Of a stretch of DNA of 64,000 nt, positions 50,443-58,616 are shown piece by piece. The stretch is from Bacteroidaceae bacterium (GTDB lineage Bacteria > Bacteroidota > Bacteroidia > Bacteroidales > Bacteroidaceae). Positions within the stretch are counted from its first letter, which is position 1; every line of letters starts with the position of its first letter. A model generated the notes under the pieces. It had not been told where the DNA came from, did no database searches, and saw only the letters and a program-made list of their open reading frames with translations. The stretch covers positions 20,267 through 84,266 of the forward strand of contig JAFXVN010000039.1 in NCBI GenBank assembly GCA_017524545.1. Direction: 5' to 3'. The position numbers and the translations under genes were made by a program.

Positions 50443-52458
50443 ATGTACAAGGCAATACAATATCTTCTTTTGCTTTCCTTTGCATTGGGGTATATGTATA
50501 AGATCTCCGCGCAGGAACGCATCGAGTTCTCTCATCGGTGGAGTCACTCTGCGTATCCAGTTTCTCTCGTTGATTCTATTACGACACATCAAGAGAAGGC
50601 GTTTAATCTATATTCAAAAGGAAAGAATGCTCCGATGGTTATCACTGCCGATTCGCTTTTGTTTAATACTGAGCAAACTGATACTCTTGTATTGGCCTTT
50701 CATAATGGGTATGTGGAAGTAAGCAATCCTCATTTGGAATATATTGAAGTAACGACTAAAGCCGCTAATGTATATGTCCACTCATACGGCGAACAACCTT
50801 TTGTTTGTCTGGTCACTGGCTCATGTGACGATGGACGACTTATCGTCGATGCTGATACAACTTCCACACTTCTTTTGTCCGATTTGCAGTTATCCTCTAA
50901 AACAGGAAGTGCCATTTGCCTTAAGCAGAAACAGAAAGCCCATATAATGATGGCAGAAGGAACGACAAACACATTGAATGATGCATCGGAATACAATATG
51001 TCAGACAGTACTGACACTTCAAATGGTTGCATTTACTCAAAAGGGTCTCTCATATTCTCGGGTGCGGGTACATTGAACGTATGTGGCAACTACCGCCACG
51101 CCATCGCTTCCAGCAAGAACATTACCATCGAGGAAGGAAACGTCAATATACTAAGCACTCAAAAGGACGACATCCATTGCGACAAATACAAGCAAGAAGG
51201 TGGATGTGTGAAGCTACATCTTTCCAAAGATGCAACAAAAGGTATAAAGGTGAAGGAGACTTTTGACATGAAAGGAGGTCGCATTGAAGGTGATGCTACC
51301 GGGGATTTGACCATAACGGATGGCGAAACATCATACTGCACACTTGTAAAGAGCGACGGCTTTTTTCAAATGGATGGTGGAGAAATTCAGTTGAAGCATA
51401 CGGGAAAAGGCGGACGTTGCATCTCTGTAGATGAAAATTTATCCATAACAGGAGGTGTACTTAACATGGAATGCCATGGTGATGGCGACAGCTACATCAA
51501 CGTTGCAAACGAAACGGACTATTACACTCCTAAATGTGTCACGGTTGATAATTACATGCTTATTACCGGTGGCAACATTCACTGCCTCAGCACTGGTTTG
51601 GGTGGCAAAGGACTCGTTGCCGGCAATTGTCTTGACATTGGCAGTGAAGAAACGGAGGAAGGCCCGTTCATAAGAGTTGAGACAAGGGGTGAATGCATCA
51701 TCAACAACGAAGATGAAGACTTGCGTTTCGGCTGCCCAAAGGGGATTAAAGCCAACGATGAACTGCACATTTACGGCGGTGACATCGCAATCAGCACTAC
51801 CGGCATGGGCGGCGAAGGCGTAGAGTGCAACGGAGCATTATACATACACGGCGGCACTTTGGAATGTAACACTTTCGACGACGGCATCAATGTAGGCCAA
51901 TCTGTCGAGATTTCAGGCGGCCAAGTGTATTGCAATTCTGTGGATAACGATGGCATCGACTCCAATGGCAGCATCACCATATCGGGAGGAATAGTTGCTT
52001 CTGTTAATCAGTCCAAACCTAACGAAAGCTTTGATTCAGAAGCAGGACAATTTTACTTGTTAGGGGGAATTGTATTTGGATTAGGAAGCAGTTCTATTGA
52101 CATAGCAGCATCGGAATTACCTTGTTATTCTACTCCTTTCAATGACTCCGAAGAAGGAATTCCGAGTAGAGGATTGATTCTAACTGATGGAAAATATGTT
52201 TATATACAAAGGGATGTCGAAACAATCATGGCTTTAAGGAATGACAACCAGGCATTCCGTACATATATTACCATCATGTCACCATCATTTATAGAAGACG
52301 AACGACTTACAATCAGTGAAGGTGATTGCCCGACAAATTTCTTCGAGTCCCACTTCAACAACAGGTTAATATTTGGCGGCATCCCTCAAAGTGAACTTTT
52401 GAAAACAGTCATTACAGTAAAAACCATAAATAATTACACCTATGAACCAGTCAAATAA
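50443..52458 (+). CDS. Cthe_2159-type carbohydrate-binding beta-helix protein
   Basis: 671 aa with a signal peptide ending near KISAQ. The repeating rungs, for example NGCIYSKGSLIFSGAGTLNV, YRHAIASSKNITIEEGNVNI, GGEGVECNGALYIHGGTLEC and GIDSNGSITISGGIVAS, are those of the Cthe_2159-like carbohydrate-binding domain, a parallel beta-helix that binds cellulose-like or acidic sugars in Clostridium thermocellum. Probably surface exposed. It is AT-rich. The stop overlaps the start of the LRR gene (ATG 52442), which points to translational coupling. Confidence 0.8.
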   Translation: MYKAIQYLLLLSFALGYMYKISAQERIEFSHRWSHSAYPVSLVDSITTHQEKAFNLYSKGKNAPMVITADSLLFNTEQTDTLVLAFHNGYVEVSNPHLEYIEVTTKAANVYVHSYGEQPFVCLVTGSCDDGRLIVDADTTSTLLLSDLQLSSKTGSAICLKQKQKAHIMMAEGTTNTLNDASEYNMSDSTDTSNGCIYSKGSLIFSGAGTLNVCGNYRHAIASSKNITIEEGNVNILSTQKDDIHCDKYKQEGGCVKLHLSKDATKGIKVKETFDMKGGRIEGDATGDLTITDGETSYCTLVKSDGFFQMDGGEIQLKHTGKGGRCISVDENLSITGGVLNMECHGDGDSYINVANETDYYTPKCVTVDNYMLITGGNIHCLSTGLGGKGLVAGNCLDIGSEETEEGPFIRVETRGECIINNEDEDLRFGCPKGIKANDELHIYGGDIAISTTGMGGEGVECNGALYIHGGTLECNTFDDGINVGQSVEISGGQVYCNSVDNDGIDSNGSITISGGIVASVNQSKPNESFDSEAGQFYLLGGIVFGLGSSSIDIAASELPCYSTPFNDSEEGIPSRGLILTDGKYVYIQRDVETIMALRNDNQAFRTYITIMSPSFIEDERLTISEGDCPTNFFESHFNNRLIFGGIPQSELLKTVITVKTINNYTYEPVK

Positions 52459-55096
52459 AACTTCAAATTTAATAAAAGGATTCTTTCTTTTAACTGTATT
52501 TCTCAGCACTTTTTATTCTGCAAGCGCAACTGACTACTACTGTGACTTTGAAGTAAACGGAATCTTTTACCAGTTTATTACTGGAAAGCCAGATGAGGTT
52601 GCTGTTTCATACGACAATTACGAAACTGGTAAATATGGTGGAAACTACACCAACTACTCTGGAAACATCACCATTCCCTCGACGGTGACTTATAATTCCG
52701 TTACATATAAGGTCACAGCGGTCACATCCCATGCTTTTTCCGAGTGTTCATCATTAATATCAGTTAATCTGCCAAATAGCATAACGTCAATAGGTAACGC
52801 AGCATTTGCAGACTGTTCTTCACTCTTAAGGATTGAATTTCCAAATAATCTGGAAATTATTGGCCCAAGTGCTTTTCAAGGGTGTGTAAGTCTAAGTTCT
52901 ATTACAGTACCTAACAGTGTTTACTCTATAGGAGCAAAAGCTTTTTATGAAACGGCATGGTATAACAATCAGCCAAATGGTTTGATATATGCTGGCAGAG
53001 TTGCATACTCCTATAAGGGAGGAGTACCTAATGGCACTCATATAATAATTAAAGAAGGTACAATTCAAATTGCTAGCTGTGCATTTCAAGGTAATCATGG
53101 CTTAACCTCTGTAACACTCCCAAATAGTGTGAAAAGTATAGGAAGTTATTCATTTCAAGGTTGTAACGATTTGACCACCATTAACATCCCCAGTAGCATG
53201 ACAAGTATAGAAAGTTATGCCTTCTCTGGCTGTAATAGCCTTCAAAAAGTTATTGTGTCAGATATTGCAGCTTGGTGTGGTATTTCGTTTGGCGACAATC
53301 CCCTTTCATACGCTCATCATCTTTATAGTGATGAAGAAACCGAAATAACAGAGATAGACATCCCTGAAGGACTGACTTCGGTTGGGAGCGATACTTTCAG
53401 GGGTAGTTTTGCCCTAACCACTGTAAATTTTCCCAACAGTTTGACGAGCATAGGAAACAATGCTTTCTTTGGTTGTAGCGGTTTGAACTCTATCACTTTG
53501 CCTAAAAGTTTGATAAATCTTGGAAACAGCGCATTCCATGGATGTAGTGGACTAACTTCCATTAGTATTGAAACAGGAAATCCAATTTATGATTCACGCA
53601 ATAACTGCAATGCAATTATAGAAACTGCTACAAACACTCTGCTTGTAGGTTGTATGAATACAATCATACCCAACAGCGTTACGAGCATAGGTTACAATGC
53701 CTTCTATTATTGTAGTAACCTTACTTCAATAAATATTCCATCTGGTGTGACAAGCATTGGTGACTATGCTTTTGCATACTGCGATGGATTAACTGATGTA
53801 TATTGTTATGCTGAAGAAATCCCAAGTGCGATTAACTGTTTTTGGAATTCTGCCATTTCTGATATGACTCTCCATGTGCCAGAAAAACTTTTGGAAACCT
53901 ATTCTACTACGTCACCGTGGAGTGGCTTTGGTACAATAGTACCCATCGGCCCATACTTTGCGGATGCTATTGTAGAAGCCATCTGTGTGGCAATTTGGGA
54001 CACTGATGGCGATGGCTATCTGAGTTATGAAGAAGCAGAAATTGTAACTACTTTAGGCGATGTGCTTAAAGGAAATACGTCTATTACCTCCTTCAACGAA
54101 CTCCAATACTTTACGGGTTTGACGAGCATCAATAACTCTGCTTTCCATGGTTGCAGTAACTTGACTTCCATTTCCATCCCGAAAAATGTGACAAGCATAG
54201 GAGAATCTGCCTTCTCAGGCTGCATCAATTTGAAAGATGTCTATTGTTATGCAGAAAATGTGCCAAGCACAGCAAGTAATGTATTCAATGGATTAAACAC
54301 CTTTACAGCAACCCTCCATGTGCCGGCTGCTTCCGCAACTGCTTATTGGGAAACATCACCATGGGGTGAGTTCGGAAGAGTAATGGCAATAGAAACGCAA
54401 AAGATATTCTATGCCATCAGTGATGAATCCACAATGTTGAATGTGGTAAACATGGAAAACGAAAGTAAAGCGAGGTTCACTCATGATTTCAACGGAGAGT
54501 GGGAAGCTCTGTGTCTGCCCTTTGCCATTGACTACGATGCTATCGAGGTGGACTTCGACCTTGCAGAGATTGACGGTGTCGTGCAGAACGACGACAACAA
54601 CGACGGCATAGTGGACTTCACTGTGCTGAGCATCATCGGCTTCAAGGAGCAGAATACTGCACCTAACACGCCGTACCTCATCCGTGCCAAGCATGCAGGC
54701 GAGCAGACAATCCATTTCGAGGACATTACTGTCTATCCGACGGAATCTGTATCTCTCGAAAGTTCATCCACAAGCACAAGGTATGAGTTCATAGGTTCGT
54801 ACAATATGCACGATGCTTCGGATTTAACTGACCGATACACCATACAGAACGGTGAACTTGTGAAGGGCGCAAGTTCTCTTGCTCCCTGCCGTTGGTACAT
54901 GACGGCAACGGCAAAGAGAGGCAGTCTCAACTTGCCTAACAAGATACGCATCATGCCTGTTGAGGATGTCATCACTGGTATTGACGAACTTAGGGATGAA
55001 CAAGGCTCAACGATAGTCAACCTAGCTGGGCAGCGCTTGAGCAAACCCGCGAAGGGCATCAACATCGTGGGCGGCAAGAAGGTGCTCGTGAAGTAA
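52442..55096 (+). CDS. BspA-like leucine-rich-repeat surface protein
   Basis: 884 aa, signal peptide about residues 1-30. Some ten TpLRR (LRR_5) repeats of the type SIGNNAFFGCSGLNSITLP run from about 75 to 620. An EF-hand-like loop (DTDGDGYLSYEE, about 520) sits among them. The later part is beta-rich and ends EQGSTIVNLAGQRLSKPAKG INIVGGKKVLVK, the tail shared with the CotH protein. BspA proteins bind fibronectin, fibrinogen or other bacteria. AT-rich repeats contrast with a GC-richer C-terminal third, as expected if repeat number changes by recombination. A terminator follows. Confidence 0.88.
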   Translation: MNQSNKTSNLIKGFFLLTVFLSTFYSASATDYYCDFEVNGIFYQFITGKPDEVAVSYDNYETGKYGGNYTNYSGNITIPSTVTYNSVTYKVTAVTSHAFSECSSLISVNLPNSITSIGNAAFADCSSLLRIEFPNNLEIIGPSAFQGCVSLSSITVPNSVYSIGAKAFYETAWYNNQPNGLIYAGRVAYSYKGGVPNGTHIIIKEGTIQIASCAFQGNHGLTSVTLPNSVKSIGSYSFQGCNDLTTINIPSSMTSIESYAFSGCNSLQKVIVSDIAAWCGISFGDNPLSYAHHLYSDEETEITEIDIPEGLTSVGSDTFRGSFALTTVNFPNSLTSIGNNAFFGCSGLNSITLPKSLINLGNSAFHGCSGLTSISIETGNPIYDSRNNCNAIIETATNTLLVGCMNTIIPNSVTSIGYNAFYYCSNLTSINIPSGVTSIGDYAFAYCDGLTDVYCYAEEIPSAINCFWNSAISDMTLHVPEKLLETYSTTSPWSGFGTIVPIGPYFADAIVEAICVAIWDTDGDGYLSYEEAEIVTTLGDVLKGNTSITSFNELQYFTGLTSINNSAFHGCSNLTSISIPKNVTSIGESAFSGCINLKDVYCYAENVPSTASNVFNGLNTFTATLHVPAASATAYWETSPWGEFGRVMAIETQKIFYAISDESTMLNVVNMENESKARFTHDFNGEWEALCLPFAIDYDAIEVDFDLAEIDGVVQNDDNNDGIVDFTVLSIIGFKEQNTAPNTPYLIRAKHAGEQTIHFEDITVYPTESVSLESSSTSTRYEFIGSYNMHDASDLTDRYTIQNGELVKGASSLAPCRWYMTATAKRGSLNLPNKIRIMPVEDVITGIDELRDEQGSTIVNLAGQRLSKPAKGINIVGGKKVLVK

Positions 55097-55117
55097 AATT
55101 TATATGAATAATACGGC

Positions 55118-55155
55118 AAAGGGTGTCTGTTTTAATGAACAGATACCCTTTTTTT
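55118..55155 (+). terminator. terminator after the LRR gene
   Basis: AAAGGGTGTCTGTT (55118-55131) pairs with AACAGATACCCTTT (55138-55151), followed by a T run. Confidence 0.88.
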
Positions 55156-55188
55156 GATGAAATGTTTTGTTTTGTGCTTGCTTATTCG

Positions 55189-55196
55189 TACCTTTG
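55189..55196 (+). promoter_or_regulatory. promoter -7 box (TACCTTTG) for the C_GCAxxG_C_C gene
   Basis: GCTTATTCGTACCTTTGCA is the same 19-bp string as in front of the outer-membrane gene at 35628-35646. It is followed at once by the mutS-tail relic. Confidence 0.6.
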
Positions 55197-55197
55197 C

Positions 55198-55242
55198 AGC
55201 AAGTTGAACGACATCAAGAAACTCGTCAAAGGGAGCAACTAA
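55198..55242 (+). pseudogene. mutS: relic of a second mutS 3' end
   Basis: The 45 bp read [14 protein letters not shown] and a TAA stop, matching the last codons of the mutS gene at 49621-49665 ([14 protein letters not shown], stop). By my count 36 of 45 bases agree and most changes are synonymous. No other mutS sequence is left, and a promoter box abuts it. It marks the old right border of mutS. Confidence 0.75.
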
Positions 55243-55244
55243 AC

Positions 55245-55322
55245 ATGTCGAAATACAAAACTTCACACATGAAGTCCATTGCTGCATGGCGACGAAGCAA
55301 TCAATTTAACGAGACAAACTAA
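55245..55322 (+). CDS. possible small ORF of 25 aa
   Basis: ATG 55245 to TAA 55322 encodes MSKYKTSHMKSIAAWRRSNQ and five more residues, basic and without a recognised motif. It fills the gap between the mutS relic and the next gene exactly and would be on the same transcript. It may be a leader or a chance frame. Confidence 0.25.
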   Translation: MSKYKTSHMKSIAAWRRSNQFNETN

Positions 55323-55327
55323 ACAAA

Positions 55328-55837
55328 ATGACAAGAGATATTGACCCAGAAGGCCGCATACAGCGAGCAGTGGAGCTGTTCATGCAGGGTTACGGCTGCT
55401 GCCAGAGCGTGGTTTGCGCTTTTGCTGACCTGTATGGCTTGGACGAAGAAATGGCACTAAGAGTCAGTGCCGGGTTCGGCGGAGGCGTGGGAAGGATGCG
55501 CATGATGTGCGGCGCGTGCTCGGCTTTGGTGATATTGGCGGGCTTGGAGAAGGGGCAGACCCGGGGCGAAGACCGCGAAGGGAAGATGGCTTGCTATCAG
55601 CTCGTTCGCGAACTCCTCGATACCTTCAAGCAGAGAAACGGCAGCATCAATTGTGCCGAACTGCTTCAAATGCAAGGCGTGAAAGCGGAGACAAACACTG
55701 CTCAGCCAGACGAGCGAAATGCCGAGTACTATCGTGTCCGTCCTTGTGCCCGCAAGGTCGAGAGCGCAGCGCGTGTCTTTGCGGAAAAGACCCTCTCTAA
55801 CTCTCCCTTAAAGGGAGAGAATCAAGAAAGTGTTTGA
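55328..55837 (+). CDS. C_GCAxxG_C_C family protein
   Basis: 169 aa. This redox-type family is named for its Cys pattern: GYGCCQSVVCAF near residue 22, MMCGACSALVILAGL near 60, NCAEL, and CARKV. It is presumed to bind a metal or cofactor; function unknown. The last residues ([16 protein letters not shown]) are encoded by a palindromic repeat element (55785-55823) identical in coding sense to one in leuS, which replaced the natural C-terminus. It has its own promoter. Confidence 0.86.
   Translation: MTRDIDPEGRIQRAVELFMQGYGCCQSVVCAFADLYGLDEEMALRVSAGFGGGVGRMRMMCGACSALVILAGLEKGQTRGEDREGKMACYQLVRELLDTFKQRNGSINCAELLQMQGVKAETNTAQPDERNAEYYRVRPCARKVESAARVFAEKTLSNSPLKGENQESV
55785..55823. repeat. palindromic element at the 3' end of the C_GCAxxG_C_C gene
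   Basis: AAAAGACCCTCTCTAACTCT is followed by the palindrome CTCCCTTAAAGGGAG. It matches the first half of the leuS element (37481-37513) and encodes [12 protein letters not shown]. Confidence 0.92.
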
Positions 55838-55869
55838 AAAAGAAAAACCAACAAATTATATAAGGTTTT

Positions 55870-58485
55870 ATGAAATTCGGGATTCTAAAAGTCTCCTTTT
55901 ATGGAGCTATGATGTGTGCGGGTCTCACCTGCAATGCACAACAGACAGTTGGCAAACTTATCGACTATCGCCCGGTCGAGTGTTGGGGCGGGGTGGATTG
56001 GATAAGCGCCCAAGATGCTCAGGTTGTTACGGGAAAAGTCGTAGATGGCACAAGGGCGGCGGATGGCGCAAGCTGGTTCGTCAGCAAGCCTCGCAACTCG
56101 AAGAAGGTCAAGCAGGCCCGTTGGATAACAACCGCGCTTGGTACTTACGAGCTTTACGTCAATGGAAAACTGGTCGGCAACGAGGTCTTGAAGCCCGGCT
56201 TCACGCACTACGAGAAGACGAAATACGCTTTTGCCTACGACATCACAGAGGCTTTCAACAAAGGCGCAGGACAGGAGAATGAGCTGGCCGTGCAGGTTGT
56301 GCCGGGCTGGTGGGCAGACAAGATTGTCACTCCGGGCGGTCACGACGGCATGATTGGCAAGAAGGTCGCCTTCAGAGGCTTGCTTTGCTTGCAATATACA
56401 GACGATTCGGTGGAACGCTTCCCCACGAATCAGAAGGACTGGAAGGCAGGTGTGGCAGGTCCTGTGACACATGCCGACATCTTCGACGGCGAGGACTGTG
56501 ATGCCCGTCTGCCGCAAGGATGGGAGTGTGCCGCCTCGTTTACCGAGCCGGAAATCAACGAGGAGTTTCAAGGTAAGGTGTTTCCAACCGGCGGCGCAGA
56601 GATATACCATCGCCACGACCTCGCTTTGTCTCCCGTCAAGGCATACACTTGGAAAGACACAACAGGCGCGACAGATGACCAATACGGCAAGATAATCACC
56701 ACTGCGGAGTTTGCATCCGGCGAACCCATGACCATCCGTCAAGGCGAGACACTTGTGGTCGATTTCGGGCAGAACGCTTCCGCAGTACCCTCCTTTGAGT
56801 TCAAGGCAAAGGAAGGCACCGTGCTGACTTGCCTCCCCAGCGAGCTTCTGAACGACGGCAACGGCGCAAAGAGTCGCGGCATGGACGGGCCGGAAGGCAG
56901 CACACACCGCTTGAACCTTCGTATCCCGGACAGCGGAATGCAGCTTCACTACACGTTTGGACATCGCGACGGTACCTGTCTGGCCAAAGATGGCTTCGTC
57001 AAGTTCATGCCCCGAAGCACTTTCTTCGGCTATCGCTTCGTGTCGATTACGGCCACAGATGAGGTCACAATCCGCTCCATAAAGTCTGTTCCAGTCACTT
57101 CTATCTCGAAGGAAATGGAGACAGGTACTATCGAGACAGGCAACGCCGACATCAACAAGCTCATCTCCAATACGGTCTGGGGACAGCGCTCGAACTATCT
57201 TTCCGTGCCTACCGACTGCCCGCAGCGCAATGAACGCCTCGGCTGGACTGCCGACACACAGGTCTTCACAGAGACCGGCACCTTCTTTGCCAACACCGAC
57301 CGCTTCTTCCACAAGTGGATGCGGGACATGCGGGACACGCAATCGCCCACAGGAGCTTTCCCAGGCGTTGCGCCTTTGGCACAGTACGGAGCAGGCGACG
57401 GCAAGGGCAACGGCGACATGATGCGCCTCGGTTGGGCTGATGCAGGCATCATTGTGCCGTGGACCATCTGGAAACAATTCGGGGACAAAGCCATCGTGGA
57501 AGAGAACTGGGAGTCGATGAACCGCTTTATGAATCACATCTACGAAACGAAGTACGAACATTCTGTTATGACAGGCGAGAACGGCAACTACCAGTGGGCG
57601 GACTGGCTGAGCTATGAGCCTTTGGAGAGTTGCAGCGGCCGCAGCCACGAGAATGGTCAGCCAAAGCCCGAGACGCTTGTGTATTGGAACTACCTCAGCG
57701 CGTCGTATTGGGCAATAGATGCAGGCATGATGCGCGAAATGGCGAACGTCATCGGCGGAAACGAAGACTACTACGGGAAGATAGAGGCAGAGGCAAAGGA
57801 CTACATAAGACAGAACTTCCTCAATGCCGACGGTTCGTTCAAGCTCGAAATCCTCAATACGATGCAGACGCCGGCGCTCTTCGCCCTCAAGAACAACCTA
57901 CTTGAAGGCCAAGCGAAGGCAAACATGATTGCCCGCCTCAAAGAGAACTTCCGCCAGCACGACAACTGCCTCCAGACAGGTTTCCTCGGCACGTCCATCC
58001 TCATGCAGACCCTCACGGACAATGGTATGCAGGACATCGCCTACGAACTCCTCTTCCAGCACAAAAACCCGTCGTGGCTCTATTCCGTCGATAACGGGGC
58101 AACCACCATCTGGGAGCGTTGGAACTCGTACACCGTGACCGAGGGCATGGGGCCGCGCGGCATGAACAGCTTCAACCATTATGCCTACGGATGCGTCTGC
58201 CAATGGCTTTGGGAAACGGCGGCTGGCATTGCTGCCGACCCGAAGGAACCCGGTTTCAAGCACATCATCATGAAGCCTGTGCCTGACAAGAGGCTGGGAC
58301 ATCTCAAGGCAGAATACAAGTCGGCAGCCGGCCTCATCAAGAGTGCATGGCGCTACAAAGGCGACCAATGGATATGGACCTTCACCATCCCCAAAGGCGC
58401 CACAGCCTCTGTAACCCTGCCCGGCGAGACAACATCGAAGGAATACAAGGCAGGGACTTACAAAATAACGGCCCCTCTCCCCTAA
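55870..58485 (+). CDS. alpha-L-rhamnosidase, GH78 (second, larger-linker type)
   Basis: 871 aa with a signal peptide ending near CNAQQ. N-terminal beta domains (ARWITTALGTYELYVNGKLVG; ELAVQVVPGWWADK), then the (alpha/alpha)6 barrel with VPTDCPQRNERLGWTADTQV, WADWLSYEP and TTIWERWNSYT, and a C-terminal beta domain. It should release terminal rhamnose. It shares the DCPQRxERxGW motif with the enzyme at 31302 but is otherwise quite different. Its last residues and stop codon (TAPLP, TAA) fall in a palindromic repeat element (58471-58505). Confidence 0.92.
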   Translation: MKFGILKVSFYGAMMCAGLTCNAQQTVGKLIDYRPVECWGGVDWISAQDAQVVTGKVVDGTRAADGASWFVSKPRNSKKVKQARWITTALGTYELYVNGKLVGNEVLKPGFTHYEKTKYAFAYDITEAFNKGAGQENELAVQVVPGWWADKIVTPGGHDGMIGKKVAFRGLLCLQYTDDSVERFPTNQKDWKAGVAGPVTHADIFDGEDCDARLPQGWECAASFTEPEINEEFQGKVFPTGGAEIYHRHDLALSPVKAYTWKDTTGATDDQYGKIITTAEFASGEPMTIRQGETLVVDFGQNASAVPSFEFKAKEGTVLTCLPSELLNDGNGAKSRGMDGPEGSTHRLNLRIPDSGMQLHYTFGHRDGTCLAKDGFVKFMPRSTFFGYRFVSITATDEVTIRSIKSVPVTSISKEMETGTIETGNADINKLISNTVWGQRSNYLSVPTDCPQRNERLGWTADTQVFTETGTFFANTDRFFHKWMRDMRDTQSPTGAFPGVAPLAQYGAGDGKGNGDMMRLGWADAGIIVPWTIWKQFGDKAIVEENWESMNRFMNHIYETKYEHSVMTGENGNYQWADWLSYEPLESCSGRSHENGQPKPETLVYWNYLSASYWAIDAGMMREMANVIGGNEDYYGKIEAEAKDYIRQNFLNADGSFKLEILNTMQTPALFALKNNLLEGQAKANMIARLKENFRQHDNCLQTGFLGTSILMQTLTDNGMQDIAYELLFQHKNPSWLYSVDNGATTIWERWNSYTVTEGMGPRGMNSFNHYAYGCVCQWLWETAAGIAADPKEPGFKHIIMKPVPDKRLGHLKAEYKSAAGLIKSAWRYKGDQWIWTFTIPKGATASVTLPGETTSKEYKAGTYKITAPLP

Positions 58486-58616
58486 CCCTCCCCCGAGGAG
58501 GAGGGGAAAGCCCTCAGTCATGCGTCAGTTTTGCCTTCTGCTTTTGCTGCTCCTTCCCGCTGAGGCGGTTCGTGCACAGAGTGCTCCCTCCTCGGGGGGA
58601 GTTAGAGGGGGGCTTT
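58471..58616. repeat. two palindromic elements around the GH78/HhH gene junction
   Basis: CCCCTCTCCCCTAACCCTCC with the palindrome CCCTCCCCCGAGGAGGAGGGG (58473-58505) gives the GH78 stop. A second element, CTCCCTCCTCGGGGGGAG TTAGAGGGGGGCT (58583-58615), lies in the next gene and encodes APSSGGVRGG. Confidence 0.85.
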
